This document shows positions 28,399-38,291 of a DNA stretch of 64,000 nt, in pieces. The stretch comes from Allobosea sp. CRIB-10 (GTDB lineage Bacteria; Pseudomonadota; Alphaproteobacteria; Rhizobiales; Beijerinckiaceae), in assembly GCF_900112185.1 (NCBI RefSeq), contig NZ_FOKP01000002.1:372001-436000 (forward strand), read 5' to 3'. The translations under genes were made by a program, and so were the position numbers. The notes below the pieces were generated by a model that was given only the letters and a program-made list of their open reading frames with translations, had not been told where the DNA came from and made no database searches. Positions within the stretch are counted from its first letter, which is position 1. Every line of letters starts with the position of its first letter.

Positions 28399-29384
28399 CC
28401 CCGCTGCTGCGCGTCGATGATCTCGCCCGCCATTATCCGGTCGCGACGGCGAGCGGACAGAAGCGATTGCTGTATGCCGTCGATGGCGTGAGCTTTTCCC
28501 TCGCCGCCGGAAAGACACTCGGCCTGGTCGGCGAGTCCGGTTGCGGCAAGTCGACCACCGCGCGGCTCGCGCTCGGCCTGCTGCCGGCGACAAGCGGGCG
28601 GATCACCTTCGCCGGCGAAGCGATCAGCGCGACGCGCGATCACCAGTGGCGCGCCCTGCGCCGGCGGATGCAGCTGGTGCACCAAGACCCGCTCGCGGCG
28701 CTCGATCGGCGCCTGCCCGTCGGCGAGCAGATCGTCGAGCCGCTCGTCATCCATGGTCTCGAACCCGGCGCCGAGGCGCGGCGGCAGAGGGCGCTCCAGC
28801 TGTTCGAGGCGGTCGGACTGAGGCCCGACCTGTTCGAGCGCTATCCGCACGAGCTCTCCGGCGGGCAGCGCCAGCGTGTCGTGCTTGCCCGGGCGCTGAT
28901 CCTTGGGCCGGAATTGCTGGTTTGCGACGAGCCGATCTCGGCCCTCGACGTCTCGGTCGCGGCCCAGGTCATCAACCTCCTGCAGGACCTGCAGGAGCGC
29001 TTCGGCATGGCCTATCTCTTCATCAGCCACGATCTGAAGGTCGTTCGCCAGATCGCCGACGAGGTCGCCGTGATGTATCTCGGGGGGATCGTCGAGCAGG
29101 GCCCGCCGGAGGCGCTGTTCCATGCGCCGGCCCATCCCTACACCGAAGCGCTGGTCTCGGCGGTGCCGACAATCCAGCGCGGCACGCGCGAGCGCATCAT
29201 CCTGCGCGGCGACCCGCCCAATCCGGTCGACCGGCCGGCCGGCTGCGCCTTCCATCCACGCTGCCCGCGCGCCGTCGCCCGCTGCCGCGAGGAGGCTCCG
29301 GCACTGCGTCCCGCCGGCGACGGACGACTCGCCGCCTGCCATCTGGTACCGGTGGCTTCGGACGCCCAAGCAGCTGCTGCCTGA
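28395..29384 (+). CDS. Dpp-type ABC transporter ATP-binding protein (DppF family)
   Basis: Second ATPase, 329 residues: Walker [11 protein letters not shown]-loop LVHQDPLAALDRRLPV, signature LSGGQRQR, Walker B LLVCDEPISALDV, and the CAFHPRCPRAVARC C-terminal motif. The start overlaps the preceding stop by ATGA. No permease genes follow; the partner permeases are most likely those at 33352-35168 on the opposite strand. Confidence 0.92.
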   Translation: MTPLLRVDDLARHYPVATASGQKRLLYAVDGVSFSLAAGKTLGLVGESGCGKSTTARLALGLLPATSGRITFAGEAISATRDHQWRALRRRMQLVHQDPLAALDRRLPVGEQIVEPLVIHGLEPGAEARRQRALQLFEAVGLRPDLFERYPHELSGGQRQRVVLARALILGPELLVCDEPISALDVSVAAQVINLLQDLQERFGMAYLFISHDLKVVRQIADEVAVMYLGGIVEQGPPEALFHAPAHPYTEALVSAVPTIQRGTRERIILRGDPPNPVDRPAGCAFHPRCPRAVARCREEAPALRPAGDGRLAACHLVPVASDAQAAAA

Positions 29385-29388
29385 TCCC

Positions 29389-30888
29389 ATGGACCGACCG
29401 GACACCGACATGGCCCAAAACCCGGCTAACCACGACCGCTACCCCGCCACACGCGTTATCGTCGCGGTCTTCGACGGGCTGAGGCCAGACCTCGTCACGC
29501 CTGAGCTGACCCCGAATATCCTGCGCCTCGCGGCGCGCGGCACCTGGTTCCGCCGGGCACGCAGCGTGTTCCCCTCGGTGACCCGTGTCGCGACCAGCGC
29601 GATCGCCACCGGCGCGCCTCCCGCCGTGCACGGCATCGTCGGCAACGCCTTCTACCTCGAAGGCGCCATTCCCGAGCGCATCTTCGACACCAGCGACATC
29701 GGCATGCTGCGCCGGGCGGAAGCGCATCATGGCGGCCGGCTGATCGCGGTCGATACCTTCGGCGACGTGCTGGCGCGTGCAGGCAAGCGGCTCGCCGTCG
29801 TCCACACCGGCTCGGCCGGCTCGGCTCATTTCATCAATCCACGCGCCCGCGCCAACGGGCACTGGACCTTCACGATGCTCGGGACCGAGGCGACGCAGAC
29901 GCCGGAGGCGGTCGAGGACGCCATCGCCAGGCTCGGCCCGTTGCCGGAGCGGCAGCTGCCGCGCCTCGACGAGCTCGCCTATGGCGGCCGGGTGATGGTC
30001 GAACATGTGCTTCCGGTATTGAAGCCCGATGTCGCGCTGATCTGGTTCAACGAGCCCGACACCACCTTCCATTATCGCGGGCTCGGCTCGCCGGAGGCCA
30101 AGGCCGGCCTGCAGCAGGCGGACCGCGCCTTCGGCGCCATCCTCGACTGGGTCGAGGCCCAGCCAGACGGCGAGCGCATCGCGGTGATCGCCGCCTCCGA
30201 CCATGGCCAGATCTCGACCGGCTCGGTCGAGCCGCTGTTCGATGCGGCGCGCGAGGCCGGCTTCGACCTCAGCAATGCCAAAGCCGTCGACGGCGCCGCC
30301 TTCCTGGCGACGGGCGGCATCAGCGGCGAGATCCGCCTGCGCGGCGACGACCGCAGCCAGCTCGAGCGCATTGCCGCCTGGCTGATGGAGCAGCCGACGA
30401 TCGGCCATGTCTTCTCGCGCGGCAGCGGCGAGGACGGCGACATCCCCGGCACCTTGTCGCTCGACCTGGTGGGCGCCGGCCACGCCGGGCGCCAGCCGGA
30501 CCTGATGTTCATCCTGAAATCGTCGCTCGCCGCCGACCAGTACGGCCTGCCCGGCCTCGGCGCGATGACACCGGGCGATGTCCCGCTCGGCGGCGGCATG
30601 CATGGCGGCATCAATCCGCACGAGCTCAACACCGTGCTGATCGTCGGCACGGGTAATGGCGAGGTTGGCAGCGTCTCACAGGAGCCGGCCGGGATCATCG
30701 ACATCGGCCCGACCGTGCTTGGTCTCTCCGGTCTCGCCAAGGCGCCGAGCATGGTCGGCCGCGACCTCTCCCGCCCGGCCAGGGAGGAAGCGCGCATCCG
30801 CCGCGTCTCGACGGGGCGCGGCGCCTTCACCCAGCAGGTCGAGTTCGCCGAGCAGGACGGCCGCCGCTTCATCCTCGGCGGCCACTGA
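29389..30888 (+). CDS. alkaline-phosphatase-fold phosphodiesterase/nucleotide pyrophosphatase
   Basis: Metal-dependent phospho-hydrolase of the type I phosphodiesterase/NPP group (PF01663-like), 499 residues. Metal and catalytic motifs are visible: VFDGLRPD with Asp29, the nucleophile region FPSVTRVATSAIATG with Thr65, EPDTTFHY, SDHGQIS and a late HGGINPHE. It lacks a signal peptide, so it should act in the cytoplasm, unlike many homologues. The ATG at 29389 is 4 bases after the DppF stop (ATG 29410 is an alternative). Co-transcription with transporter ATPases, together with a GDPD gene in the facing operon, suggests it cleaves an imported phosphodiester or phosphonate ester. Confidence 0.87.
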   Translation: MDRPDTDMAQNPANHDRYPATRVIVAVFDGLRPDLVTPELTPNILRLAARGTWFRRARSVFPSVTRVATSAIATGAPPAVHGIVGNAFYLEGAIPERIFDTSDIGMLRRAEAHHGGRLIAVDTFGDVLARAGKRLAVVHTGSAGSAHFINPRARANGHWTFTMLGTEATQTPEAVEDAIARLGPLPERQLPRLDELAYGGRVMVEHVLPVLKPDVALIWFNEPDTTFHYRGLGSPEAKAGLQQADRAFGAILDWVEAQPDGERIAVIAASDHGQISTGSVEPLFDAAREAGFDLSNAKAVDGAAFLATGGISGEIRLRGDDRSQLERIAAWLMEQPTIGHVFSRGSGEDGDIPGTLSLDLVGAGHAGRQPDLMFILKSSLAADQYGLPGLGAMTPGDVPLGGGMHGGINPHELNTVLIVGTGNGEVGSVSQEPAGIIDIGPTVLGLSGLAKAPSMVGRDLSRPAREEARIRRVSTGRGAFTQQVEFAEQDGRRFILGGH

Positions 30889-30898
30889 TCCGCGGGAA

Positions 30899-30936
30899 CG
30901 CAAAAGGGGCGGCTAAGCCGCCCCGTCGTCTTTGCG
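30899..30936. terminator. bidirectional intrinsic terminator
   Basis: Perfect stem GGGGCGGC (30906-30913) / GCCGCCCC (30917-30924) with loop TAA, extended by outer pairing CGCAAA...TTTGCG. An A-run precedes and T-rich bases follow, so it can work for the plus-strand phosphodiesterase unit and the minus-strand binding-protein unit, which end 10 and 24 bases away. Confidence 0.85.
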
Positions 30937-30948
30937 CGTGCGCGCCAC

Positions 30949-32511
30949 TCAGCTGCGGGTGAAGGACAGGTTGTCCGGACGCAGGTCCATGAAATAGAAG
31001 GTCGTCGGCCGCCAGGCGATCGCCTTCTTGATCGCATAGGCCTCGCTCGGCTGGTAGAGGATCGTCGCCGGCGCCTCGTCCTCCCAGATGTCGAGCATCT
31101 GCGTGAACAGCGCCTTGCGCTTGGCCGGATCGACCTCCGCCTCCAGCGCCGTGCCGGCCTTGTTGAAGCCATCAGCCGAGGTCCAGAACTTCGAGACCTG
31201 GATCTCGCCGGCCGGCCCCCAGGCGACCCAGATCGCGCCGAGCGGATCGGGCAGGCGCGTCGAGTTCGACCAGTTGAAGATCTGCGCGCCGGCCCCGCGC
31301 ATCTGGGTGGAATTCTCGACCACCTGCAGCGAGGCGTTGATGCCGACGGCCTTCCACTGCTCAACCAGGATCTGCGCCGCCTCCAGCGCATTGGTGTAGT
31401 AGTTGGCCATGGTGCGGTAGACGATCGGCTCGCCCTTGTAGCCGGCCTGCTGCAGCAGCGCCTTGGCCTTGGCGGGGTCGTAAGCCAGCTTGCGGCCCTC
31501 GACGAACATCTGGCCGTATTCGGGGAAGTTGTGGCTCGCCGGCACCTGCGCCGTGCCCTGCCAGAGCGCATCGACCAGCTTCTGCCGGTCGATCGCAAGG
31601 TTCAGCGCCTGGCGCACCCGCTTGTCGGCCAGGACCTTGTCCTGCTCGTTATAGGCGAGAACATGGACGTTCGCGAGCACGACCGAACGGACATCGATGT
31701 CCTTGTAGGCGCCGACGACGCTCATCTGGTCCGGCGGGATATTGGTGATCAGGTCGTAATCGCCGGCGACGAGCCCGGCGACGCGCGCCGCCAGTTCGGG
31801 CACGCGGCGGAAGGTGACGCGCTTGGCGGTCGGCTTGCCCATGAAATAGTCGTCGAAGGCTTCCAGTACGGTCGCTTCGGCAGCGGAATGCGAGACGACG
31901 CGATAGGGCCCGGTCGCCACCGGCTTCCGCGAATAGGCTTCGAAACCCATCGCCTCATAGGCGCGCTTGTTGACGATCCAGGCGCACCAGGAGGCGAGCC
32001 GCTGCTCCAGCAGCACGTCGGCGACCCTGGTGCGGAAGCGTACGGTGTAGCGGTCGATCGGCTCGACGCCGGCGAGGATGCCGAAATAGGGCTTGCCGCC
32101 GGGGATCTGGGCCTTGTCGCCCCAGAGGCGGCCGTCGCGGAAGGTGTAGGCGACGTCTTCGGAGGTCAGCTCGTCGCCATTGTGGAACTTCACGCCCTGG
32201 CGCAGCGTGACGATCAGCTCCTGCGGCGAGACGCGATCCCACTTCACCGCCAGATGCGGCTTCAGCTCGGAGCCGCCGCCATCGGCAGCGCCGAGGAAGT
32301 CGCGGCGGATCAGCGTATCGAAGATCGAATAGGTGACACGCGTGCCCACATTGGAGAGCTCGCGCGCCGGCTCCAGCGTTGCCGGCAGATCAGCGACCGC
32401 GACTGTGAAGTTGGGTCGCGTCTCGCCGGCGGCGAAGGCCTGCGGGGCGGCGAGCAGCGCCGAGGCGGCGGAGGCGCCTTCGAGGAAGCGGCGGCGGGAA
32501 AGGGTGATCAT
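30949..32511 (-). CDS. Dpp/Opp-type ABC transporter substrate-binding protein
   Basis: Periplasmic solute-binding protein family 5, 520 residues. The N-terminus has a Tat-like signal (SRRRFLEGA at 5-13) with a cleavage region near residue 27 (AFA|A). Family segments such as LRQGVKFHNGDELTSEDVAYTFRDG and DKRVRQALNLAIDRQKLV are plain. It is the last gene of a minus-strand unit: permease, permease, GDPD, binding protein, with 65 bases between the GDPD gene and this one. The operon partners suggest a phosphodiester-containing ligand, which is inference. Confidence 0.92.
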   Translation of the reverse strand: MITLSRRRFLEGASAASALLAAPQAFAAGETRPNFTVAVADLPATLEPARELSNVGTRVTYSIFDTLIRRDFLGAADGGGSELKPHLAVKWDRVSPQELIVTLRQGVKFHNGDELTSEDVAYTFRDGRLWGDKAQIPGGKPYFGILAGVEPIDRYTVRFRTRVADVLLEQRLASWCAWIVNKRAYEAMGFEAYSRKPVATGPYRVVSHSAAEATVLEAFDDYFMGKPTAKRVTFRRVPELAARVAGLVAGDYDLITNIPPDQMSVVGAYKDIDVRSVVLANVHVLAYNEQDKVLADKRVRQALNLAIDRQKLVDALWQGTAQVPASHNFPEYGQMFVEGRKLAYDPAKAKALLQQAGYKGEPIVYRTMANYYTNALEAAQILVEQWKAVGINASLQVVENSTQMRGAGAQIFNWSNSTRLPDPLGAIWVAWGPAGEIQVSKFWTSADGFNKAGTALEAEVDPAKRKALFTQMLDIWEDEAPATILYQPSEAYAIKKAIAWRPTTFYFMDLRPDNLSFTRS

Positions 32512-32576
32512 GGCATGTCTCGCATCTGTCGGCGGCGAGGCCGAGTCGGCTCGCCGCGCAATCGCGCTGCCATGCC

Positions 32577-33347
32577 TCAGTTGGACGACAGGGCCGTGAC
32601 GGCGCGGGCCGAGAGCAGCAGACGGGGATCGTCCAGCATCACCGCATCGGGCGCGAGCGAAAGGACGCGGTCGATCCCCCGCGCATTGATCCGCCCGACC
32701 GGGAAAGGCGGATAGCCGGGCTCGGCGGCGGACCGCGGCTGCCCGACCATGATCACCGTCCGCAGGCCAAGGCTGCGTGCGGCGGCGATGCGCTCCGCCG
32801 TCGCCTCGCCTTGCCAGAAGCGGAACCAGTCCGCACCGAGGGCCTTCGCCTGCTCGCAGGACTGCGGGTCCGGCACCAGCGCGAGGATCGCGATCTCCGA
32901 GGACAGGGTGCGTGCCGCTGCGATCAGATCGAGCGAGCGCAGGCCGAGCAGTGCGCGCTCGCTGGCCCCTGCCGCTGCGACGACATCGAAGATATGCGCC
33001 AGCACCGAAGGGTCGGTGAGCTTCACATCCAGAAGCAAGCCGAGCGGCGCGGAGGCGGCGATCGCCTTGTCCAGCGTCAGCAGGCCGGGCAGGATCGCCC
33101 GCAATTCGACGAGTGCGGTCTCGGCAACGAGGCGGGGATCACCGGCGATACGCTGCAGATCGGCATCGTGCAGGCAGACCAGTGCGCCGTCGGCGCTCAG
33201 ACGCACATCGGTCTCGACGATCTCGGCGCCGACAGCCTTCGCCTGCTCGAAGGCCTCGGCGCTGTTCTCCGGCGCGAGCAGGGCGCCGCCACGATGGGCG
33301 ATGGCGAGTGGGAGGGGACCGGCTATGCTGCGGATGGCGAAGCTCAT
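32577..33347 (-). CDS. glycerophosphodiester phosphodiesterase (GDPD) family protein
   Basis: Cytoplasmic GDPD-fold enzyme, 256 residues, no signal peptide. The catalytic set is present: HRGG with His18, APENS with Glu27, ETDVRLSADG giving Glu45 and Asp47, and the general acid His60 in CLHD. The family hydrolyses glycerophosphodiesters to glycerol-3-phosphate and an alcohol. It is inserted between the permease pair (4-base gap) and the binding protein of a Dpp-type importer, so its substrate is probably what the importer brings in. Substrate range within the family is wide, and the alcohol moiety cannot be inferred. Confidence 0.9.
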   Translation of the reverse strand: MSFAIRSIAGPLPLAIAHRGGALLAPENSAEAFEQAKAVGAEIVETDVRLSADGALVCLHDADLQRIAGDPRLVAETALVELRAILPGLLTLDKAIAASAPLGLLLDVKLTDPSVLAHIFDVVAAAGASERALLGLRSLDLIAAARTLSSEIAILALVPDPQSCEQAKALGADWFRFWQGEATAERIAAARSLGLRTVIMVGQPRSAAEPGYPPFPVGRINARGIDRVLSLAPDAVMLDDPRLLLSARAVTALSSN

Positions 33348-33351
33348 CGTC

Positions 33352-34230
33352 TCAGTGCCGCTCGCTGGTCGGGTCGAAACGGTCGCGCAGCCAGTCGCCG
33401 AACAGGCTCATCGACAGCGTCGTCAGGAAGATGACGAGCCCAGGGAAGACCGCGATCCACCAGGCATTGAGGAGATAGCGCCGTCCTTCGCCGAGCATCA
33501 GGCCGAGCGAGGTGCCGGGCGGCTGCACGCCGAGACCGAGGAAGGAGAGCGAGGTCTCCAGCAGGATCGTGCCGGGGAAGTTGAGCGTGGCCTGCACCAC
33601 CAACGCCGCGACGATGTTGGGCAAGAGATGGCGCAGGACGACGCGGGAGGTACGCGCACCGAGTGCCTCGACCGCATTGATGTAGTCGCTTTCCTGCTCG
33701 GAGGCGACGAGGCCACGGGCGAGGCGGGTATAGCGGTCCCAGCCGTCGATGCTGACCAGGACGATGAACAGCACGATGTTGTTGCCGAAGAAGGCGAGCA
33801 TGGTCAGCGCCAGGAACAGGGCCGGGATCGCCGCCTGCGCATCGACCAGCATCATGATCGTCTGGTCGATGATGCCGCGCATACGCGCCGCGATGAAGCC
33901 GAGCAGCGTGCCGAACACCGCCCCGATCAGCGTGCCCATCACCGCGATCAGGATCGAGGTGCGGACCGCGTAGATCATGCGGCTGAGGATGTCGCGGCCG
34001 AGCTGGTCGGTGCCGAGCCAGTAGGTCGTGCCGCCGCTCTGCGTCAGCGGCGGCTTCAGCCGGGCCAGCAGGTTCTGCGTGGTATAGTGGATCGGCGCCA
34101 GCCAGTCCGCCAGGATCGCGACGAGGACGACGAGGACGAGGAAGCCGGCCGAGAGCTTCACCACCGGCGACATGCGGCGCCCGCGCGGGCGGGAGGCGGG
34201 AACCGCGCCGATATCGAGGCTCGCGCTCAT
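33352..34230 (-). CDS. Dpp-type ABC transporter permease (DppC family)
   Basis: Inner-membrane permease of 292 residues. The periplasmic motif YWLGTDQLGRDILSRMIY and the coupling-loop segment DYINAVEALGARTSRVVLRHLLPN are those of DppC proteins. Its ATG overlaps the dppB stop (ATGA, 34230-34227) and the GDPD gene follows after 4 bases. The matching ATPases are not in this operon but in the convergent one at 27319-29384. Confidence 0.93.
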   Translation of the reverse strand: MSASLDIGAVPASRPRGRRMSPVVKLSAGFLVLVVLVAILADWLAPIHYTTQNLLARLKPPLTQSGGTTYWLGTDQLGRDILSRMIYAVRTSILIAVMGTLIGAVFGTLLGFIAARMRGIIDQTIMMLVDAQAAIPALFLALTMLAFFGNNIVLFIVLVSIDGWDRYTRLARGLVASEQESDYINAVEALGARTSRVVLRHLLPNIVAALVVQATLNFPGTILLETSLSFLGLGVQPPGTSLGLMLGEGRRYLLNAWWIAVFPGLVIFLTTLSMSLFGDWLRDRFDPTSERH

Positions 34231-35168
34231 GCCGGCTTGCCGAGGCTGCGCGAGAAGCCGCCGAGCCGCGGATCGATCAGGATGTGCAGGATATCGACCA
34301 GGAGGTTGGCGGCGACCATCACGATCGTGACGGTCAGGATCACCGCCTGGACCACGGCGAGATCGCGCGTCGAGACGGAATCGACCAGCAGGCGGCCGAT
34401 GCCCGGCCAGGCGAAGATTGTCTCGACCACGGCGCTGCCGGCGAGGATATGGCCGATCTCGATGCCGATGAACATCAGCAGCGGCACCGCGGCATTGGGC
34501 AGGGCGTGGCGCAGGATCACCGAGAGCGGCATCACCCCGCGAGCCCGGGCGGCGCGGATGAATGGCTTGCCGAGCACTTCGAGCGTGGCGGTGCGGGCAA
34601 AGCGCGCGAGGCGCCCGGCGAGCGGCAGCGCCAGCGTCACCACCGGCAGGATCAAATGCCAGGGCGTCTCGGATCCCGCCGATGGCAGGACGCGCAATTT
34701 GAGCGCGAAGAGCAGGATCAGCAGGATGCCGAGGAAGAAGATCGGGATCGCATAGCCGAGCACGGCGACCGCCATGGCGAAGCGGTCGACCGCGCTGTTG
34801 CGGCGCAGCGCTGCCAGGACCCCGAGCGGCATGCCGATCAGCAGGGCGAGCAGGAGCGCGCAGGCGCCGAGCAGGAAGGTCTTCGGCAGGGCGTCGACGA
34901 CCGCGGCGAAGGCCGGCCGGTCATCGGCGAAGGAGAGGCCGAAATCGCCCCTGATCACGCTGGCGAGATAGCGCAGATACTGCTCGGCGAGCGGGCGATC
35001 GAGCCACCAGAGCTCGCGATAATAGGCGCGCACATCCGGCGGCGTCTCGATCGAGAGCATGATGTCGGCAGGATCGCCGGCGAGCCGCAGCGCCAGGAAC
35101 ACCGCCGATACGCAGATCGCGACCGTCAGCAGCGCGCGCAGGATGCGGAGGGCCAGGAAACGCAGCAT
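34227..35168 (-). CDS. Dpp-type ABC transporter permease (DppB family)
   Basis: First gene of the minus-strand unit, 313 residues. MLRFLALRILRALLTVAICVSAVFLALR is the DppB opening helix; coupling-loop (KPFIRAARARGVMPLSVILRHALPN) and FAWPGIGRLLVDSV segments are present. The ribosome site is weak. The 297-base gap to leuA on the other strand must contain its promoter, but no clear -35/-10 was identified. Confidence 0.93.
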   Translation of the reverse strand: MLRFLALRILRALLTVAICVSAVFLALRLAGDPADIMLSIETPPDVRAYYRELWWLDRPLAEQYLRYLASVIRGDFGLSFADDRPAFAAVVDALPKTFLLGACALLLALLIGMPLGVLAALRRNSAVDRFAMAVAVLGYAIPIFFLGILLILLFALKLRVLPSAGSETPWHLILPVVTLALPLAGRLARFARTATLEVLGKPFIRAARARGVMPLSVILRHALPNAAVPLLMFIGIEIGHILAGSAVVETIFAWPGIGRLLVDSVSTRDLAVVQAVILTVTIVMVAANLLVDILHILIDPRLGGFSRSLGKPA

Positions 35169-35312
35169 CGCCGAGGGCTCGTGAATCGAAGGCCGAGCTT
35201 GTGCCGATGCTTACGCGACAAAGGAATGACAGGTCGCACTCAGCCCGCCCAGCGCGGAATTCGCTGGCGCAGCGAGGTTGATCTTCCTCTCCCGGGGTGG
35301 TTATGTCCGACC

Positions 35313-35382
35313 ATGCGATTTCGGTCCGCCATCCGGGGCCTGACCCTGCGACTTAGCCGCCCGGCGCCGTGAGCGCGCCGGG
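35313..35382 (+). promoter_or_regulatory. possible leuA leader: short ORF and hairpin
   Basis: A 19-codon ORF (35313-35372, starting MRFRSAIRGL, with three Leu and one Ile codons in GLTLRL and AIR) lies upstream of leuA. It is followed by a perfect 8-bp hairpin CCCGGCGC (35360-35367) / GCGCCGGG (35375-35382) that overlaps its stop. A second short frame starts at ATG 35303 behind a better ribosome site. Leader-peptide attenuation is known for branched-chain amino-acid genes, but the weak Leu content and missing T-run make this only a candidate. Confidence 0.25.
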
Positions 35383-35420
35383 ATTTGAAGGCCTGTCCAT
35401 ATCGCATGACGGCGCAGTAG

Positions 35421-37142
<1,722 letters not shown>

Positions 37143-37152
37143 CGTTCCGCTG

Positions 37153-37294
37153 TCTTTCCGGGGCAGGCCATAGGCCTGAGCCCGGAATCCAGAACCGATA
37201 TGCTGGCCGAAAAAGTGCGCCTGCCGGTGTGCATCTGAACGACCAACATCGGTTCTGGATTCCGGGCCCTTCGCTCCGCGAAGTCCCGGAAAGA
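37153..37294. repeat. REP/BIME-like inverted repeat
   Basis: Two 47-base arms, 37153-37199 and 37248-37294, are inverted copies: the inner 20 bases (ATCGGTTCTGGATTCCGGGC in the right arm) and the outer 10 bases (CCCGGAAAGA) match exactly, while the middle of each arm holds its own, different small hairpin (AGGCCATAGGCCT; TTCGCTCCGCGAA). The structure resembles paired palindromic REP units. It lies in the convergent gap between leuA and the ABC binding-protein gene and may also end transcription. Confidence 0.75.
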
Positions 37295-37335
37295 CGGCGC
37301 GCTTCCGCAGCCGGTCGCAGCGACGCCCGCTACGC

Positions 37336-38268
37336 TCACTTCGCCGGCAGGCCGGGCGGGTTGGTGCGCGACTGCTCGATCGCCTCGGCGGCAAGGTTCC
37401 AGCGCCCGAGTGCCCTGGCGTAGTTGCCGTTGCCGATCTGGGTGTTGATGGCGTGGGTGATCGCCTCGGCGAGGCCGGCGCCCTTGCGGGTCGTCACCGC
37501 GATCTCGGCCAGCAGAGGCCAGCCGCCTGAGAAATTGCCTGCCAGACGCGTCTTGTTCTCCTGTGCCGCCTTGAAGCTGAGCAGTGCGTTCGGGCCGAGA
37601 TAGGCGTCGGCGCGGCCGGTCTCGAGCGCGAGGTAGAGCACGACGTCATCGTCATAATACTGGACCTCGGCCGGCTTCAGCCCGTCCTTCACGTTCTGCT
37701 CGTTCCAGCGCAGCAGGATCTGCTCCTGATTGGTGCCGGAGCCGACGATGACCTTGAGCCCGGCGATGTCGCGCGGCTCGCGGATCTGAATCTCGTTGTC
37801 CTTCTTCACATAGAAGCCGAGCAGGTCCTTGCGGTAGGTCGAAAAGTCGAACTTCTCCTTGCGCTGCTCGGTGACGGTGATGTTCGAAATCGCCGCATCG
37901 TACTTGCCGGAGGCGACGCCGAGCGGCCAGTCGGCCCAGGAGACCGGGACGATCTCGAGCTTGCGCCCGAGCGCATCGGCGACGAGCTGCGCGATGTCCG
38001 GCTCCGAGCCGACGATGCTCTTGGTATCGCTGGCATAGCCGGCGAAGGGCAGACGGCCGGTGGCATTGGCGACGGTGAAGACGCCGTCCTTCAAGAACTT
38101 GGCGTCCTTGCCGATCAGCCTGATCGCAGCCTCGTCACGCTCCGCCCGTGGCCGGCCGGGCTGCTCGGGCGAGAGGTCGATCGCCTGCTGGGCGAGGCCG
38201 AGCGAGGGGAGAAGCGCGCCGGCCGAGGCGGCGCCGAGCAAGGCGAGCGTATTGCGTCGTGTAATCAT
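37336..38268 (-). CDS. polar amino-acid-type ABC transporter substrate-binding protein
   Basis: Periplasmic binding protein family 3 (SBP_bac_3), 310 residues, Tat-like N-terminus TRRNTLALLGAAS with cleavage near residue 26 (GLA|Q). Family segments include FTVANATGRLPFAGYASD, EIVPVSWADWPLGVASGKYDAAISNITVTEQR and a C-terminal ligand-lobe region. A strong AAGGAG precedes the ATG. It is the last gene of a six-gene minus-strand operon with flavin monooxygenases and an acetyltransferase, suggesting a sulfur-containing amino-acid derivative as ligand; that is inference. Confidence 0.92.
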   Translation of the reverse strand: MITRRNTLALLGAASAGALLPSLGLAQQAIDLSPEQPGRPRAERDEAAIRLIGKDAKFLKDGVFTVANATGRLPFAGYASDTKSIVGSEPDIAQLVADALGRKLEIVPVSWADWPLGVASGKYDAAISNITVTEQRKEKFDFSTYRKDLLGFYVKKDNEIQIREPRDIAGLKVIVGSGTNQEQILLRWNEQNVKDGLKPAEVQYYDDDVVLYLALETGRADAYLGPNALLSFKAAQENKTRLAGNFSGGWPLLAEIAVTTRKGAGLAEAITHAINTQIGNGNYARALGRWNLAAEAIEQSRTNPPGLPAK

Positions 38269-38291
38269 GGTTTGCTCCTTGAAAATGATGT

